A stretch of DNA of 64,000 nucleotides from the NCBI GenBank assembly GCA_963814955.1, contig CAWFEX010000001.1, forward strand, positions 1-64,000, read 5' to 3'. A program made the translations under genes and the position numbers. A model generated the notes under the pieces. The model was not told the origin of the DNA. It was given only the letters and a program-made list of their open reading frames with translations, and did not search any database. The stretch is from DATCJA01 sp963814955 (GTDB lineage Bacteria; Acidobacteriota; Vicinamibacteria; Vicinamibacterales; UBA2999). This document shows, one piece after another, positions 9,969 through 18,756 of this stretch; position 1 is the first letter of the stretch, and the number at the start of each line of letters is the position of its first letter.

Positions 9969-10752
9969 CTACGGCGCTGAGCCAGGCGGTGTCCTCGAGT
10001 TGTCACGCGGACCGTGACAGCAGGGATAGTCCATCTGCTCGTCGCCCGCCGGGCGTCCGGCAGGCGTGAGGTCGAACAGGGTCCAGAGTGGTTCGACCGT
10101 CCCGAGGTGGCGCGGATCCTGGCCGGGATCGGGCAGCTCGTGAATCAATTCGCTGGCCCAATGCAGCCTGACGACGCCATCGGGCCAGCGTCTGAACACG
10201 GTCATGATCGGCACCGGCTCGCCATCCGGACCATCGCCGCCGTAGTCGCGGCGAAACGTGTTGTTCGCCGCCGAGACCAACCGCGTATGCTTCCAGCCCT
10301 TGTCGCGCGCGAAGGCGGCGACACGTGCGATGGGCGCTCGTGCCACGACGACGAGATTGCCGCCTAAGCCCTCGAAGTGCGGCATCGTGCCGTCCCACAT
10401 GTCGATGAGCGCGGTGCAGGACGGGCACGGACCCTCGGCGAGCGGCACGTTCGCCATGGCTCCCGAGGTGGGGCCGGCCCGCTCGTCCCTGGAGTGTCGC
10501 GGGAACATGTAGTGATACATCATCAGCGTGTCGCCGCCGCGAAACAGCTCTGACATGCGGATGACAGTCGCGGCGCCTCCTGCACCAAGCCGCGTCGAAT
10601 GCGTAGTCTTCGGGCACTTCACCTCCGGGCGGCAGGGCCCGAAGCTGTGCGGCGACCGCCTCCATCTGCCGGCGCAACGCGATTTCGCTCGCGAGGAGGG
10701 CGTCACGGGCGGCCCGGTACTCCGACGTCTCGTTCGGAAAGCTCATGCTCAC
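9969..10752 (-). CDS. DUF899 family thioredoxin-like protein, frameshifted
   Basis: The N-terminus in one frame (MSMSFPNETSEYRAARDALL, then an EIALRRQMEAVAAQLRALPPGG helix) is the usual DUF899 opening. The rest is in another frame: MSELFRGGDTLMMYHYMF, GPCPSCTALIDMWDG, IARVAAFARDKGW, and a closing LWTLFDLTPAGRP. The join lies near 10570-10600. The CPSC pair occupies the thioredoxin-like active-site position; DUF899 proteins are predicted disulfide oxidoreductases of unknown substrate. No partner is evident in the flanking genes. Confidence 0.8.
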
Positions 10753-10999
10753 GTCAAACTCCCTGATCGATTAGACAACTTTTCGAGCTGCGGCTAGCGA
10801 TTTCATGGCGCGTCCATAGCGTCGTGGTTGCCGGATCTGTGTCGACAGTAGGGGAGCGAGAGCGCGGACGCATGGGTGTGCGGGTTCCGTTCGCGGAGGT
10901 CGATCGGCCGTCTGCGCAAGTGGTCCGAGCGATGCGATCGAGCGGATCGTGATCGACGCGGACGGAAGGGCGTGAAGACGTTGGCTCTGCGTTGTATAT

Positions 11000-11494
11000 C
11001 AGTTCGTGAGTGCGGCCCGCAGCTCGGTACGCGAGCTTCGGGAAGGTGTACCACAGTGTGATCTGATACTCGACGTCACCGGTAACTGGAAGGGTCACGC
11101 GCGTCGTGGTCCTATCGCGAAATTCCGACCACACCTCGACGTTACGACCGAATACGCTTACATCGACGGGCTGCGGACCGGGGAACTTTCCGGGAGGCTG
11201 AGTGTCGGGCACGTAGGTCAGCTCAACGAAGAGCGTTCCGCTCCTTGACGGCGTGATGCGGAAGTACTGGCACGGCCAGCCACTGTACTCGACACAATCG
11301 GGTGGGGTCTCGTCGATGACGCGAAAGACAGGGACCCCAACCTCGAGCAGCATGCTCGGTGGCGCGACTCGGGGCGGTGGCACGACTACGGTCGATGGTG
11401 TGACTATCGTCGAGGGCGCGAGGGGCGGCGCTGTACTCTCACCGCACCCCGATGTGAGCACGAGCAAGAAAAGAAACGCCTGAAATCGACGCAT
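11000..11494 (-). CDS. predicted lipoprotein, function unknown
   Basis: Starting at 11494, MRRFQAFLFLLVLTSGC is a lipoprotein signal with a Cys at position 17, followed by a Pro/Thr/Val-rich linker. The body reads like a small beta-sandwich: FRITPSRSGTLFVELTYVPD and EYQITLWYTFPK. The opened frame runs to 10754 but becomes Arg/Ser-rich after the YTFPK segment. A shift near 11030-11040 gives a natural ending, RTELRAALTN then TGA at 11000-11002. I prefer that end. It probably resides in the outer membrane or periplasm. Confidence 0.55.
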
Positions 11495-11624
11495 AACGGC
11501 CTCGCTTTATGACAACGAGAAACCCGAGTCCGCCGAACATCGATGAGAGAGATCCCCGATGGCTGCACCTTTATACACCCGAGACGTTGAAGCGCGGACG
11601 CGGAAGGCGGCGAAGAAACGCTAA

Positions 11625-11800
11625 CTACTTCGACATTTGGGGCCGATACTGCCGAAGGCCATCTTCGGATCGCCGCTCGCGTTCCATCCAAACGTGGCGG
11701 CAACATGAGCAGTGGTAGTGGAGATGACGCTCGCGATTCATGATGACCACGGACATCTGCGCACAGTCGCATCCGCAATGCGGCAGGCGACGCAGAATGA
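11625..11800 (-). CDS. small Cys/His-rich protein fused to the broken edge of an IS
   Basis: The reading contains LPHCGCDCAQ and, after ~20 residues, HYHCSCCRHVW, the spacing of a two-knuckle zinc ribbon, then a basic tail. It resembles small zinc-ribbon proteins of this kind of genome. Its upstream end runs directly into transposase sequence, so the original start is missing; ATG at ~11742 (MSVVIMNRERHLHYHC) would lose the first Cys pair. Probably a 5'-truncated gene. Confidence 0.35.
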
Positions 11801-11809
11801 TGGGCTGGA

Positions 11810-12257
11810 TTCGCCGGGCCGGGACGATCGCCACCGCTTCTGTGGTCGCATCGTCCACCATCGCCAGACACTTGAGGACGCGGCCCTCGAGCTGATCGAG
11901 CACACGTGTCACGGCGAGTCCGCCGAGGGCACGCGGCTGGCGATCGGCCACCGGCACTTTCTTCCGGCGGCGACGCCGGATCTGCAGCCGCTCGGCGGTG
12001 TAGATCCGATCGACCCGCTTGTGATTGACGCGCTCGCCGGCCTGCCGCAGCTTCAGATAGATCATCCCCGCGCCGTAGCGGCGATGGCGGTGCGCCAACG
12101 CGACGATCTGCGCGCGGAGGGCGGTATTGCGATCTCGCGCAGGCGTATAGCGTCGCGACGAGGCGCTCATCCGCACGATGCGTAAGGCCCGACGCTCACT
12201 CAGGCCACGCACGATCATCTCCCGCACCACCTCGCGTCGGGCCGGTGCGGTCACCAC
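11810..12257 (-). pseudogene. IS3-family transposase OrfB, degraded
   Basis: The N-terminal HTH_21 part is recognisable (RRYGAGMIYLKLRQAGERVN, KRVDRIYTAERLQIRRRRRK). Then the expected WSMDF segment carrying the first catalytic Asp is scrambled, and the frame resumes at GRVLKCLAMVDDATTEAVAI before ending at PARRI. The DNG-x-EF motif and the final Glu are missing, so the DDE triad is lost. Confidence 0.85.
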
Positions 12258-12514
12258 TTTTTTCGCAGTACCTCGCGGGTCACCTCATTCTCCAAGAGGG
12301 ACTCGGCGAGGAGCTTCTTCAGCCGGGTGTTTTCCGTCTCGAGCTCCTTCAGGCGCTTGGCGTCCGAGACGCTCATGCCGCCGAATTTGCTCCGCCACAG
12401 GTAGTAACTCGCTTCCGAGAACCCGTGCTTCCGACACAGGTCCTTCACCGGGAGGCCCGCGTCAGCCTCTCGCAGGAAGCCCACGATCTGCGCTTCGGTG
12501 AACCGCTTCTTCAT
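12251..12514 (-). CDS. IS3-family transposase OrfA (DNA-binding subunit)
   Basis: The 87-residue protein starts MKKRFTEAQIVGFLREADAG and has a helix-turn-helix (VKDLCRKHGFSEASYYLWRSKFGG) followed by a leucine-rich helix (RLKELETENTRLKKLLAE) used for multimerisation with OrfB. Length and motifs are typical of IS407-group OrfA, and it overlaps the orfB reading by a few bases near 12251-12257, as expected for programmed frameshifting. It appears intact. Confidence 0.92.
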   Translation of the reverse strand: MKKRFTEAQIVGFLREADAGLPVKDLCRKHGFSEASYYLWRSKFGGMSVSDAKRLKELETENTRLKKLLAESLLENEVTREVLRKKW

Positions 12515-12580
12515 CGTCCGATCCCTTTCCCTCAGGGCCGGACTCTAAACCGAAACGCTACTCAAAATCGGGGGGACGTC

Positions 12581-12775
12581 GCGTCCACGCGGGACGGGCG
12601 GCTGGTGCTCATACGGGCGATGATCGTGCGCTCGGCCGTGGAGAGCCGGGCGGTCCCGCGCGTCGAGCGAACCCCGACGGCCGAGCCTGGCCCACGAGGG
12701 CGTCCTAGTCGGGCGAAGCGGGACGCAGCCCCACGGCCCGCGTCCAACAAACGACGGAAAGGGAAAGCGCGGTGA
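12581..12775 (+). pseudogene. 3' remnant of a gene coupled to the KaiC-like ATPase
   Basis: An open frame continues from the IS boundary as GRLVLIRAMIVRSAVESRAV, then becomes Pro/Arg/Lys-rich and stops at TGA 12773-12775. This stop overlaps the GTG start of the next gene (GTGATG at 12772-12777), an arrangement typical of translational coupling. The upstream part has been replaced by the IS. The product family cannot be told from this tail. Confidence 0.4.
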
Positions 12776-14307
12776 TGCCTGAAGCCGATCTCGTCAAGAC
12801 CGGAGTCGCAGGGCTCGATGCCGTCCTCTCGGAGGGCATCCCGCGCGGCAACGTCATTCTCCTGGAGGGCGCGATCGGCACCGGCAAGACGACGCTCGGC
12901 ACCGAGTTCGTGTATCGGGGCGCGACCATGTTCGACGAGCCCGGCGTGATCGTCCTGTTCGAGGTCTCGCCTCACAAGCTCGTGCGCGACGCGGCGCGGT
13001 TCGGGTGGGACCTGCCTGCGCTGGAGCGCCAACAGAAACTGAGAATCCTCTTCACGACCCGGCAGACGTTCTGGCAGGAGCTGCAGAAGGCCGACAGCCT
13101 GTTCCTGGAAGAGGCCGCCAAGATCGACGCGCGCCGACTGTTCGTCGACGGTGTGGCGGGCGTCGGCGTCGGAGTCGACGGTGTGGAGCCACGCGACGCC
13201 TTTCACGCCCTGGTCGAAGGCTTGCAGCGCGAGAACCTGACAGCCGTCCTCGCGGTCGAAGCGAGCGCGCTCGAGGGTGACAAGGCGAGCGGGCGGCCCG
13301 AAGAATCGATTGCCGATACGGTCATCCGGCTGAGGACGGAAGACGTGTCCCGCGCCACCGTGCGGTCGATCGAGATCGTGAAGTCGCGCGGGCACGATTT
13401 TCAGATGGGCCGCCACTCGTTCCGGATCGTCGACGGGCATGGCATTCAGGTGTACCGCCGGGTACAGGCCCCTCGCATGGCGAGCCGCGACCGGGCCGCC
13501 GCCTACGACACGACCACGCGCGTGCCGACCGGTATCCCGGGCCTCGATGACATCGTCAACGGCGGCTATTTCCTCGGCAGCACGACCGTGGTGGCCGGCA
13601 TTTCGGGCGTCGGCAAGAGCGTCATGGCGCTGCAATACATCGCCGAAGGCGCGCGGCGCGGCGAGCGGAGCCTCATGCTCTCGCTCGACGAGCAGGTGCC
13701 GCAGGTGCTGCGGAACGCCTTGACGATTGGGATCGATCTACAGCCCGCGATCGAAAAGGGGATCGTCCGGCTGCAATACGACGCCCCACAGGAGATCGAG
13801 GTGGATCACCATTTTCATGGCATCGAGCGGACCGTGCAGGAATTTCAGCCGAAACGCGTGGTGCTCGACAGCCTTTCAACGTATGGGTCAAACATGGGCA
13901 CCCAGGGGCGGGTCTTCCGCGACTTCTTCCATGCGCTCGTCGCGCTGATGAAGGAACATCAGATTGCGGCGGTCTACAACCATGAGAACCCCGAGATGCT
14001 CGGCATGTCGTCGATGATGGGCGACTTCGCCATGAGCTCCCTCGTGGACAACATCATCCTGATGAACTGGGTCGAGACCGGCGACGCGTTCCGGCTCGGG
14101 CTGACCATCGCGAAGATGCGGGCGAACCCCACGACCCGCCTGACCCACGAGTGCGAGATTCTGGAGGGCCAGGGCATGCGGGTGCTCCCGCGTCAGCTGC
14201 CCGTCGGGGTCGCCCACCTGCCGTTTTTAAGCTATCAAGGGCTGATCTCGCGTGCCCCGACGCGGCGGCCAGCGGGCGCGGCTGGGGGCCTCGACGACAA
14301 CGAATAA
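12772..14307 (+). CDS. KaiC-like double RecA-domain ATPase
   Basis: The 511-residue protein has two tandem KaiC domains. Domain I carries Walker A GAIGTGKTT (~33-41); domain II carries GISGVGKS (~276-283). Expected neighbours are present: FDEPGVIVLFE, FGWDL, LDSLSTYGSN and DNIILMNWVE. KaiC family proteins are hexameric ATPases of circadian or stress signalling. The domain I double Glu becomes FEVS and domain II has SLDEQ. At the cyanobacterial S431/T432 position there is Ser422-Ser423 in AMSSLVDNIIL, so autophosphorylation is conceivable. Start is GTG 12772 or ATG 12775, after a GGAAAGGG site. No KaiA or KaiB is visible; the coupled upstream gene is truncated. Confidence 0.9.
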   Translation: MMPEADLVKTGVAGLDAVLSEGIPRGNVILLEGAIGTGKTTLGTEFVYRGATMFDEPGVIVLFEVSPHKLVRDAARFGWDLPALERQQKLRILFTTRQTFWQELQKADSLFLEEAAKIDARRLFVDGVAGVGVGVDGVEPRDAFHALVEGLQRENLTAVLAVEASALEGDKASGRPEESIADTVIRLRTEDVSRATVRSIEIVKSRGHDFQMGRHSFRIVDGHGIQVYRRVQAPRMASRDRAAAYDTTTRVPTGIPGLDDIVNGGYFLGSTTVVAGISGVGKSVMALQYIAEGARRGERSLMLSLDEQVPQVLRNALTIGIDLQPAIEKGIVRLQYDAPQEIEVDHHFHGIERTVQEFQPKRVVLDSLSTYGSNMGTQGRVFRDFFHALVALMKEHQIAAVYNHENPEMLGMSSMMGDFAMSSLVDNIILMNWVETGDAFRLGLTIAKMRANPTTRLTHECEILEGQGMRVLPRQLPVGVAHLPFLSYQGLISRAPTRRPAGAAGGLDDNE

Positions 14308-14690
14308 GCGGTCAGTTCAACAGTTGGCGCGTGGCGGCTACCGAATGGCCGGCCGGCTTCCCCTTACAAACTTGAGATTGGTGATGGTTTACCAAAAAGG
14401 ATTCGGTGCGTGGGTCGACGAGAGGACCACCGAGACGCCCCCACCGAGTGACATTGTGAGTGACATCGCGCCTGCACTCAGAAGACCTGCTCGTAGATCG
14501 GGCAAGAGTTTGGTCCAGCTGATGGCTGTCCTTACCCAGCTCATTCGCAACCGTTACTCCCCATAGACGTACAATGGAGGTCCTTTCCTGAGCCTCCCGG
14601 CCGGCACCGGCCGCCAGCCTCATCAAAGTGGCTGGTGCGGAAATGCCTTCTTTCCAGCCTCGGCTCGAATCGGTGCCATGAGGGCTCACC
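14308..14690. other. intergenic, possible promoter
   Basis: No convincing gene is seen in these 383 bases. A TACAAT hexamer near 14570 and a GGAGG shortly after could belong to a promoter and leader for the small gene at 14691. Short open frames on both strands lack protein-like composition. Confidence 0.35.
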
Positions 14691-14876
14691 ATGCGGACCT
14701 CCAACGAAAGTCCGGCACCTCCTCACCAGTGCCCAGTCTGTCATCAGCCGCAAACGAAGTTGCAACGACGGCTGAGTGAGACGAAGAACGGGTCCACCAT
14801 TTACGTGTGTCTACGTGCCGGTGAGTGCAGCGTCGGCATCAATCTCACCAAAGTGGAGACGTGGGTAGCAGTCTAG
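14691..14876 (+). CDS. small zinc-ribbon-like protein
   Basis: This 61-residue protein begins at ATG 14691 after a GAGGG site. It contains CPVCHQPQTKLQRR and, ~25 residues later, YVCLRAGECSVGINL, that is Cys-x2-Cys and Cys-x6-Cys pairs compatible with one zinc site, and it ends KVETWVAV. It looks like a small conserved acidobacterial protein; its role is unknown. It is followed at 77 bases by the DUF7662-like gene on the same strand. Confidence 0.7.
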   Translation: MRTSNESPAPPHQCPVCHQPQTKLQRRLSETKNGSTIYVCLRAGECSVGINLTKVETWVAV

Positions 14877-14952
14877 CAACTGCGAATCGAGTTCACCTCG
14901 TGATGGCCCCGGTCAGCGGTGTTCGTGCTCGTGTAGTGGGGCTGAGACTCTT

Positions 14953-15345
14953 ATGTGGAAGTGGATCAAGCGACGGGCGTTGATCGCGCGACATGTGACG
15001 ACATCCGACGCGCCCGCGGCGGAGCGGAATAAGGGCAGAGCGCCTGGAAGGGTCGCCCAGGTCCCCAGCAGGTACGCGTCGCTCCACGATTACTTAGTGA
15101 ATCGGTACGCGGACAGCGTCGTTCTCACCTTCGCCCAACTCGAAGATCTCCTTGGCTGCGCGCTGCCAGATTCAGCGCGTGTCCAGCATGAGTGGTGGAC
15201 GAGCACGGACAAAGACGTGGGCAAGTCATCGTGTTCAGACGCGTGGATCCTGGCCGGCAGAACGGCCAGACCGAACCTCCTGGCTCGGACGGTCGCCTTT
15301 GAACGCCGCACGGAGTCCCGTCGAGATTCACGGTCCGTCCAGTGA
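14953..15345 (+). CDS. DUF7662-like domain protein
   Basis: The 130-residue protein has a basic N-terminus (MWKWIKRR) and a conserved domain (~45-125): YASLHDYLVNRYADSVVLTF, QLEDLLGCALPDSAR, HEWWTS, and NLLARTVAFER. The gene at 54605-54946 is a clear paralogue (YQPLHKYLKGRFATVVVLKM, EIEDLLGFSLPAHAR, REWWTV, NLTAGTVVFEE). The family has no established function that I can name. The TGA stop at 15343-15345 overlaps the GTG start of a tiny membrane protein, so the two are probably co-translated. Confidence 0.75.
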   Translation: MWKWIKRRALIARHVTTSDAPAAERNKGRAPGRVAQVPSRYASLHDYLVNRYADSVVLTFAQLEDLLGCALPDSARVQHEWWTSTDKDVGKSSCSDAWILAGRTARPNLLARTVAFERRTESRRDSRSVQ

Positions 15346-15497
15346 TTCTCGTCTGGGCCGCGATTGCCGTCGCCGGACTCGTGTGCTTTGTCGCGTGGTC
15401 ATGGTATCGACGATGGAAAGACCGTGATCTCGGTGTCGTGAGCCATCAGTGGCTTGCCGAACAGCGTCAGCGATCGGATTCCGTGTCCCAGCGGTGA
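15342..15497 (+). CDS. 51-residue single-pass membrane protein
   Basis: The GTG start at 15342 shares bases with the previous gene's stop (GTGA overlap). The translation opens MILVWAAIAVAGLVCFVAWS, a full transmembrane helix, followed by the basic/aromatic WYRRWKDRD and a Gln/Arg-rich tail ending SVSQR. Coupling to the DUF7662-like gene and the positive-inside charge after the helix support a real gene. Function is unknown; it may anchor or modulate its upstream partner. Confidence 0.55.
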   Translation: MILVWAAIAVAGLVCFVAWSWYRRWKDRDLGVVSHQWLAEQRQRSDSVSQR

Positions 15498-15710
15498 GAC
15501 GACACTGAATCGAAACGAGTGCGCCGGGTCATCGCCGCGTCTTGTGAGGCTCTCGGAAAGCGTCTCCGTCGGATCGTTCCACAGGGCGCAGCATGACGAG
15601 CGGAGGCAGAAGACCGAGGTCGGCAAGCATCCGTGTGGCTGCGATCGAGCTCACGCCGGCCAGCGCACCTGTGAGAACAGCCATCTCGACTGCGGCAAAC
15701 TTTGCTCGCG

Positions 15711-15813
15711 ATCAACGCCGCAGTGTTTACTGATTGCGAATGCCGCGAAGAATGGCTTTACGTACGCCGCGCGAGCGACGCGAGCGAAGCGAGCAAGCGA
15801 CTGCGCGGTTAAG
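15711..15813. repeat. ~100-bp intergenic repeat, copy A
   Basis: The ends are imperfect inverted repeats (AACGCCGCAGT at 15714 and ACTGCGCGGTT ending 15810). The body includes GCGAGCGAAGCGAGCAAGCG. It aligns along its whole length with 17641-17740, and a shorter copy lies at 18757-18787. The three copies punctuate the accessory stretch. The rest of 15498-15882 shows no gene. Confidence 0.6.
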
Positions 15814-15882
15814 CGACGCGAATCAAGACAATAGGCTCCACTCGTACGGCTGGACGATTCTCCCGCTACCATATGCCCGCGG

Positions 15883-16996
15883 ATGGATACCGCCGAACGC
15901 TACCGTCGTCAACTGTTGGAGGAATGCCGCTCGATCTGCTACGAGACGCCGATTAGCGATGCGACCGCTGCCGCGTTCGTGGCAACCCCTCGACACCTAT
16001 TCGTCCGTCGTTACCGCCAGGGGGGAACAAAGCAGTGGCATGACGTCCGGGCGGACAACCTGCAAGAGCACCTCGCTACCCTCTACGCGAACCATCCGCT
16101 CATTCTCTATGGTGACGATGACGACGATGTTCCATCGACGATCTCGGAGCCGTCACTGGTCCTGCGCATGTTGGACCTGCTTCAGCTCAGGCCGGGGCAA
16201 CGAGTCCTGAGAGCTGGGCACCGGAAGCGGCTGGAACGCGGCGCTGATGGCGCGACTCGTTGGCCCAGAGGGACATGTACATACCGTGGAAATCATCGCG
16301 GACGTGGCGAAGACCGCGGCCGCAGCGATTGAGCAGCTCGGCATTCCAAACGCGCATGTGATCGTGGGGGATGGCGGCGAAGGATATGCGCCAGCCGCGC
16401 CGTACGATCGCGCCGTATTCACCGCTGGCGCGTACGATCTGCCTCGCGCCTTTCACGAACAGCTCACGCATGGTGGGCTGTTGTTGGCAATCCTGAAAAA
16501 CGTCGGTGGCGGCGACAACCTGTTCCTCCTGCGGAAGACCGACGACCACCTCACATCGATCGACGCCGCGCTATGTGGGTTCGTGCAGGTGCGTGGGCGA
16601 TCCCACGTCGACGACCTCGAACCGAGCGCTGTCGAGGCGTTGCCCGGGTGGGAGGAGCTGCGGCATTGTGAGATCTCACGGACGCCGTTCTGGTGGGGAG
16701 GGAAGAGCAAGGAACAGGCCGTCTGGCGCACACTGGGCATCCGATCCTTCCTCGGAATCGTCGAGCCATCCTTCCGTGCCTTCAAGACGGCCAAGAGTCC
16801 CGCCCAGCCGCGCGAGGAGCATTTTTTCGGTCTGTGGATGCAGGACCAGCGCTCCTTGGTGTTGGCGAAGGACAATCTGCTCATCAGCTATGGGAGCGCG
16901 GAGGCGCGTGAACGCCTCCTGGAGTGCGTTCGGGTCCTGGGTCGACCTGGGCATGCCAACAGCGGCGAGCCTGGGTCTGCGAGTGTACCCCAGTGA
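15883..16996 (+). CDS. protein-L-isoaspartate O-methyltransferase family, frameshifted
   Basis: The N-terminus (MDTAERYRRQLLEECRSICY, then VAATPRHLFVRR-like AFVATPRHLFVRRY) and the SAM-binding motif are typical of PCMT enzymes, which methylate damaged isoaspartyl residues or related substrates using SAM. One extra base near 16210 (GTCCTGAGAGCTGGG) breaks motif I; removing it restores VLELGTGSGWNAALMARL. Downstream the frame is open to 16996 with VEIIADVAKTAAAAIEQLG and a ~200-residue extension not found in the short housekeeping enzyme, as in longer PCMT-like modification enzymes. No precursor peptide was recognised nearby. Confidence 0.75.
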
Positions 16997-17226
16997 TGCG
17001 ACGGTGACGTGTGAACCGAACGAATGGCTGGTCAAGCGACCAGAGTCGAAGTTCGTGTGGAGCCGGCCTACGACGTCATAACCAGCGACTTCTCAGCCGG
17101 GCCACTGAATTTTCTCGATCGAGGCGTACGTTACTGTACGGACCGCGTCCGCAGCGCAGCGAGGAGCGCGCGGGACGGACACAACAGGTCGGTGTGCAGC
17201 GCTGCACCGATTCGCGAGATTCTGAG

Positions 17227-17790
17227 ATGCGTTGGAATCGAATCGACGAGCATGTAGTCGACGATGTCGTCGTTCTCGATCTCTGTGATCCTCAGGGCCT
17301 CCAGACCGATTCGGAGGAGCGACTAGTTCGGAGAGTCCGTCAACTACTGAGCAATGGGCGGGCAAAGATCGTGATCAACCTTCATGAGCTACGACACATT
17401 GACGCCGATGGCCTGGGACAAATCGTTAACGCTTACAAAACCGCCCGCGAAGCGGAAGCCTCAGTCAAGCTGTGCGGGGTGACACCGCAACTTCGCGATC
17501 TGCTTAAGGAAACCCGGCTGGACTCGTTTTTGGAGGTGTTCGACTCCGAGCAGGATGCCGTGCAGAGCTTCATACCCGATTCTAGCGGACTCAGTGTGAT
17601 CCCGCTTCCGCACCGCGGTCTTACAAGGCCGTTACCCGCAATAAACGGGCAGTTTTTACCGATTCCGATGCCGCGCAGGTTGGCCGTACGTCTTCAAGCG
17701 AGCGCCGCGAGCGAAGCGAGCAACCGAATGCGCGGTAAAGATGTCGACGTCAGGAGATCGCCCAACGCGGCATGCAGCGGACGACGCTGA
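17227..17790 (+). CDS. STAS-domain protein (anti-sigma factor antagonist-like)
   Basis: ATG 17227 opens MRWNRIDEHVVDDVVVLDLC; the STAS fold continues with KIVINLHELRHIDADGLGQI, VKLCGVTPQLRDLL and a terminal helix near residue 118. In SpoIIAA-type proteins the phosphorylated Ser lies in a D-S-S/T-G motif; here the position reads HIDADGLGQI, so the classic phospho-Ser is replaced. After ~residue 125 the reading runs through the ~100-bp repeat and into the attC-like site, so the last ~60 residues may be fortuitous. No anti-sigma factor is adjacent. Confidence 0.7.
   Translation: MRWNRIDEHVVDDVVVLDLCDPQGLQTDSEERLVRRVRQLLSNGRAKIVINLHELRHIDADGLGQIVNAYKTAREAEASVKLCGVTPQLRDLLKETRLDSFLEVFDSEQDAVQSFIPDSSGLSVIPLPHRGLTRPLPAINGQFLPIPMPRRLAVRLQASAASEASNRMRGKDVDVRRSPNAACSGRR
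17641..17740. repeat. ~100-bp intergenic repeat, copy B
   Basis: This copy aligns with 15711-15813 end to end; shared blocks include GCAGT, TTTTACCGATT versus GTTTACTGATT, ATGCCGCG and CGCGAGCGAAGCGAGCAA. It overlaps the doubtful 3' part of the STAS gene and lies 20 bases upstream of the attC-like site. Confidence 0.6.
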
Positions 17791-17808
17791 CACCGCTGGG
17801 CGTTAGAT
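17760..17808 (+). other. integron attC-like recombination site
   Basis: A 49-base element begins with GCCCAAC (17760-17766, fits RYYYAAC) and ends with GTTAGAT (17802-17808, fits GTTRRRY). Between them AACGC/GCGTT and CAGCGG (17775-17780)/CCGCTG (17793-17798) can pair into the long imperfect hairpin expected of attC. It is shorter than most known attC sites. It lies immediately before the FRG gene, which starts 14 bases later, the layout of a gene cassette. No integrase gene is in the window. Confidence 0.45.
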
Positions 17809-17821
17809 AGCTGAGGAACAC

Positions 17822-18685
17822 TTGGGTAAGTCTGACAGCACCAGCCTCATGCGCCAATTCGCGTCGCGTCGCGACTCGTCCTGCGTCGTACATGAAGAGA
17901 ACGGCGCCGAGTGGCTGGAGGTGAACAACCCAACTCAACTCGCGAATTTCGTCGCTTTCTGCAAGGCCCGTGGCAGGCGCATTTTTTTGCGAGGCCAGAA
18001 CTCACCGCATCCCCGCTTGCTTCCGTCGTTGTTCCGCGAACCGGGTGACGACGACGCGAGATGGCGAGCCTACAAAGCCTTTCTTCGAAGACTCCCGACT
18101 GAAGTCAAAGGCACTCGCTTCAGACGTCGTAATTTTGGTGCTGTTCTCCAGCACTATGGGTTTCGAACACCCTGGCTTGATGTTGTTGACGATCTTCATG
18201 CAGCGGTGTGGTTCGCGCTGAACACTCGCACCGTTGTGAACGGTCGACACACTTATCGGCCTACGCAACGTGACAGCGGCCGAATCCTGCTGATTCAGGC
18301 GCCGCGTACGATCAGGCTTCAAGACCTGCGCGAAAAACAGTCTTCACGAAATACGAGGTGCCACGCACAGCAGGGCTGGTCACTTGCGATGCAGCACGAC
18401 GACGCGTCGACGTATGACCCTGACCAGAATTTTGGGCCGCACGTGTTAGGGACGGTTCAAATCCCGAATACCGACACCTGGCGCGTAACTGGTTTTATGG
18501 CGTCGCAGTCGTATCTCTTCCCTCGCGAGGACATGGACGACACGTACAAGCAATTGCAAGCTCCGGCCGTCACGACCTTAGCTGCTGCGATCGAGGCCGG
18601 TGAACGCTTGCCGAACACTCCGCTAGGTCGCGTGGCACTGTATGTTGAGGCAGGAGACACATCAGTTCCCGACTTTACTCCCTGA
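17822..18685 (+). CDS. FRG-domain protein
   Basis: The 287-residue protein contains the FRG signature: IFLRGQNSPHPRLLPSLFRE, then LQHYGFRTPWLDVVDDLHAAVWFAL, a CHAQQGWSLAM segment and a C-terminal helical part. FRG domains occur in bacterial proteins of unclear biochemistry, often in mobile or defence-rich regions. The start may be TTG 17822 or ATG 17849. The gene follows the attC-like site directly and ends before another repeat copy, consistent with a single-gene cassette. No partner gene is obvious. Confidence 0.85.
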   Translation: MGKSDSTSLMRQFASRRDSSCVVHEENGAEWLEVNNPTQLANFVAFCKARGRRIFLRGQNSPHPRLLPSLFREPGDDDARWRAYKAFLRRLPTEVKGTRFRRRNFGAVLQHYGFRTPWLDVVDDLHAAVWFALNTRTVVNGRHTYRPTQRDSGRILLIQAPRTIRLQDLREKQSSRNTRCHAQQGWSLAMQHDDASTYDPDQNFGPHVLGTVQIPNTDTWRVTGFMASQSYLFPREDMDDTYKQLQAPAVTTLAAAIEAGERLPNTPLGRVALYVEAGDTSVPDFTP

Positions 18686-18756
18686 GATCTGCCGCTCCGT
18701 TCATGTCTCGATCCATTTAATCCCGGATGTGCCAGGTGCGCTTCGTCGGCGCTGGC

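Larger units (their letters stand above)
11810..12580 (-). mobile_element. truncated IS3-family element (IS407-like)
   Basis: The element contains an intact orfA-type gene and a damaged orfB. The 5' edge is the stretch around 12545-12580, where a GC-rich run and TGAGTAGCG-type terminal sequence resemble an inverted repeat. The 3' half of orfB and the other terminal repeat are missing beyond ~11810, so the element cannot move by itself. It lies between the zinc-ribbon fragment and a truncated gene upstream of the KaiC-like gene, and probably disrupted both. Confidence 0.7.

Noticed and set aside
14384..14566. A ~60-codon plus-strand frame starting MVYQKGFGAW
   Set aside because: No clear ribosome-binding site, no family resemblance, and composition not distinguishable from chance.
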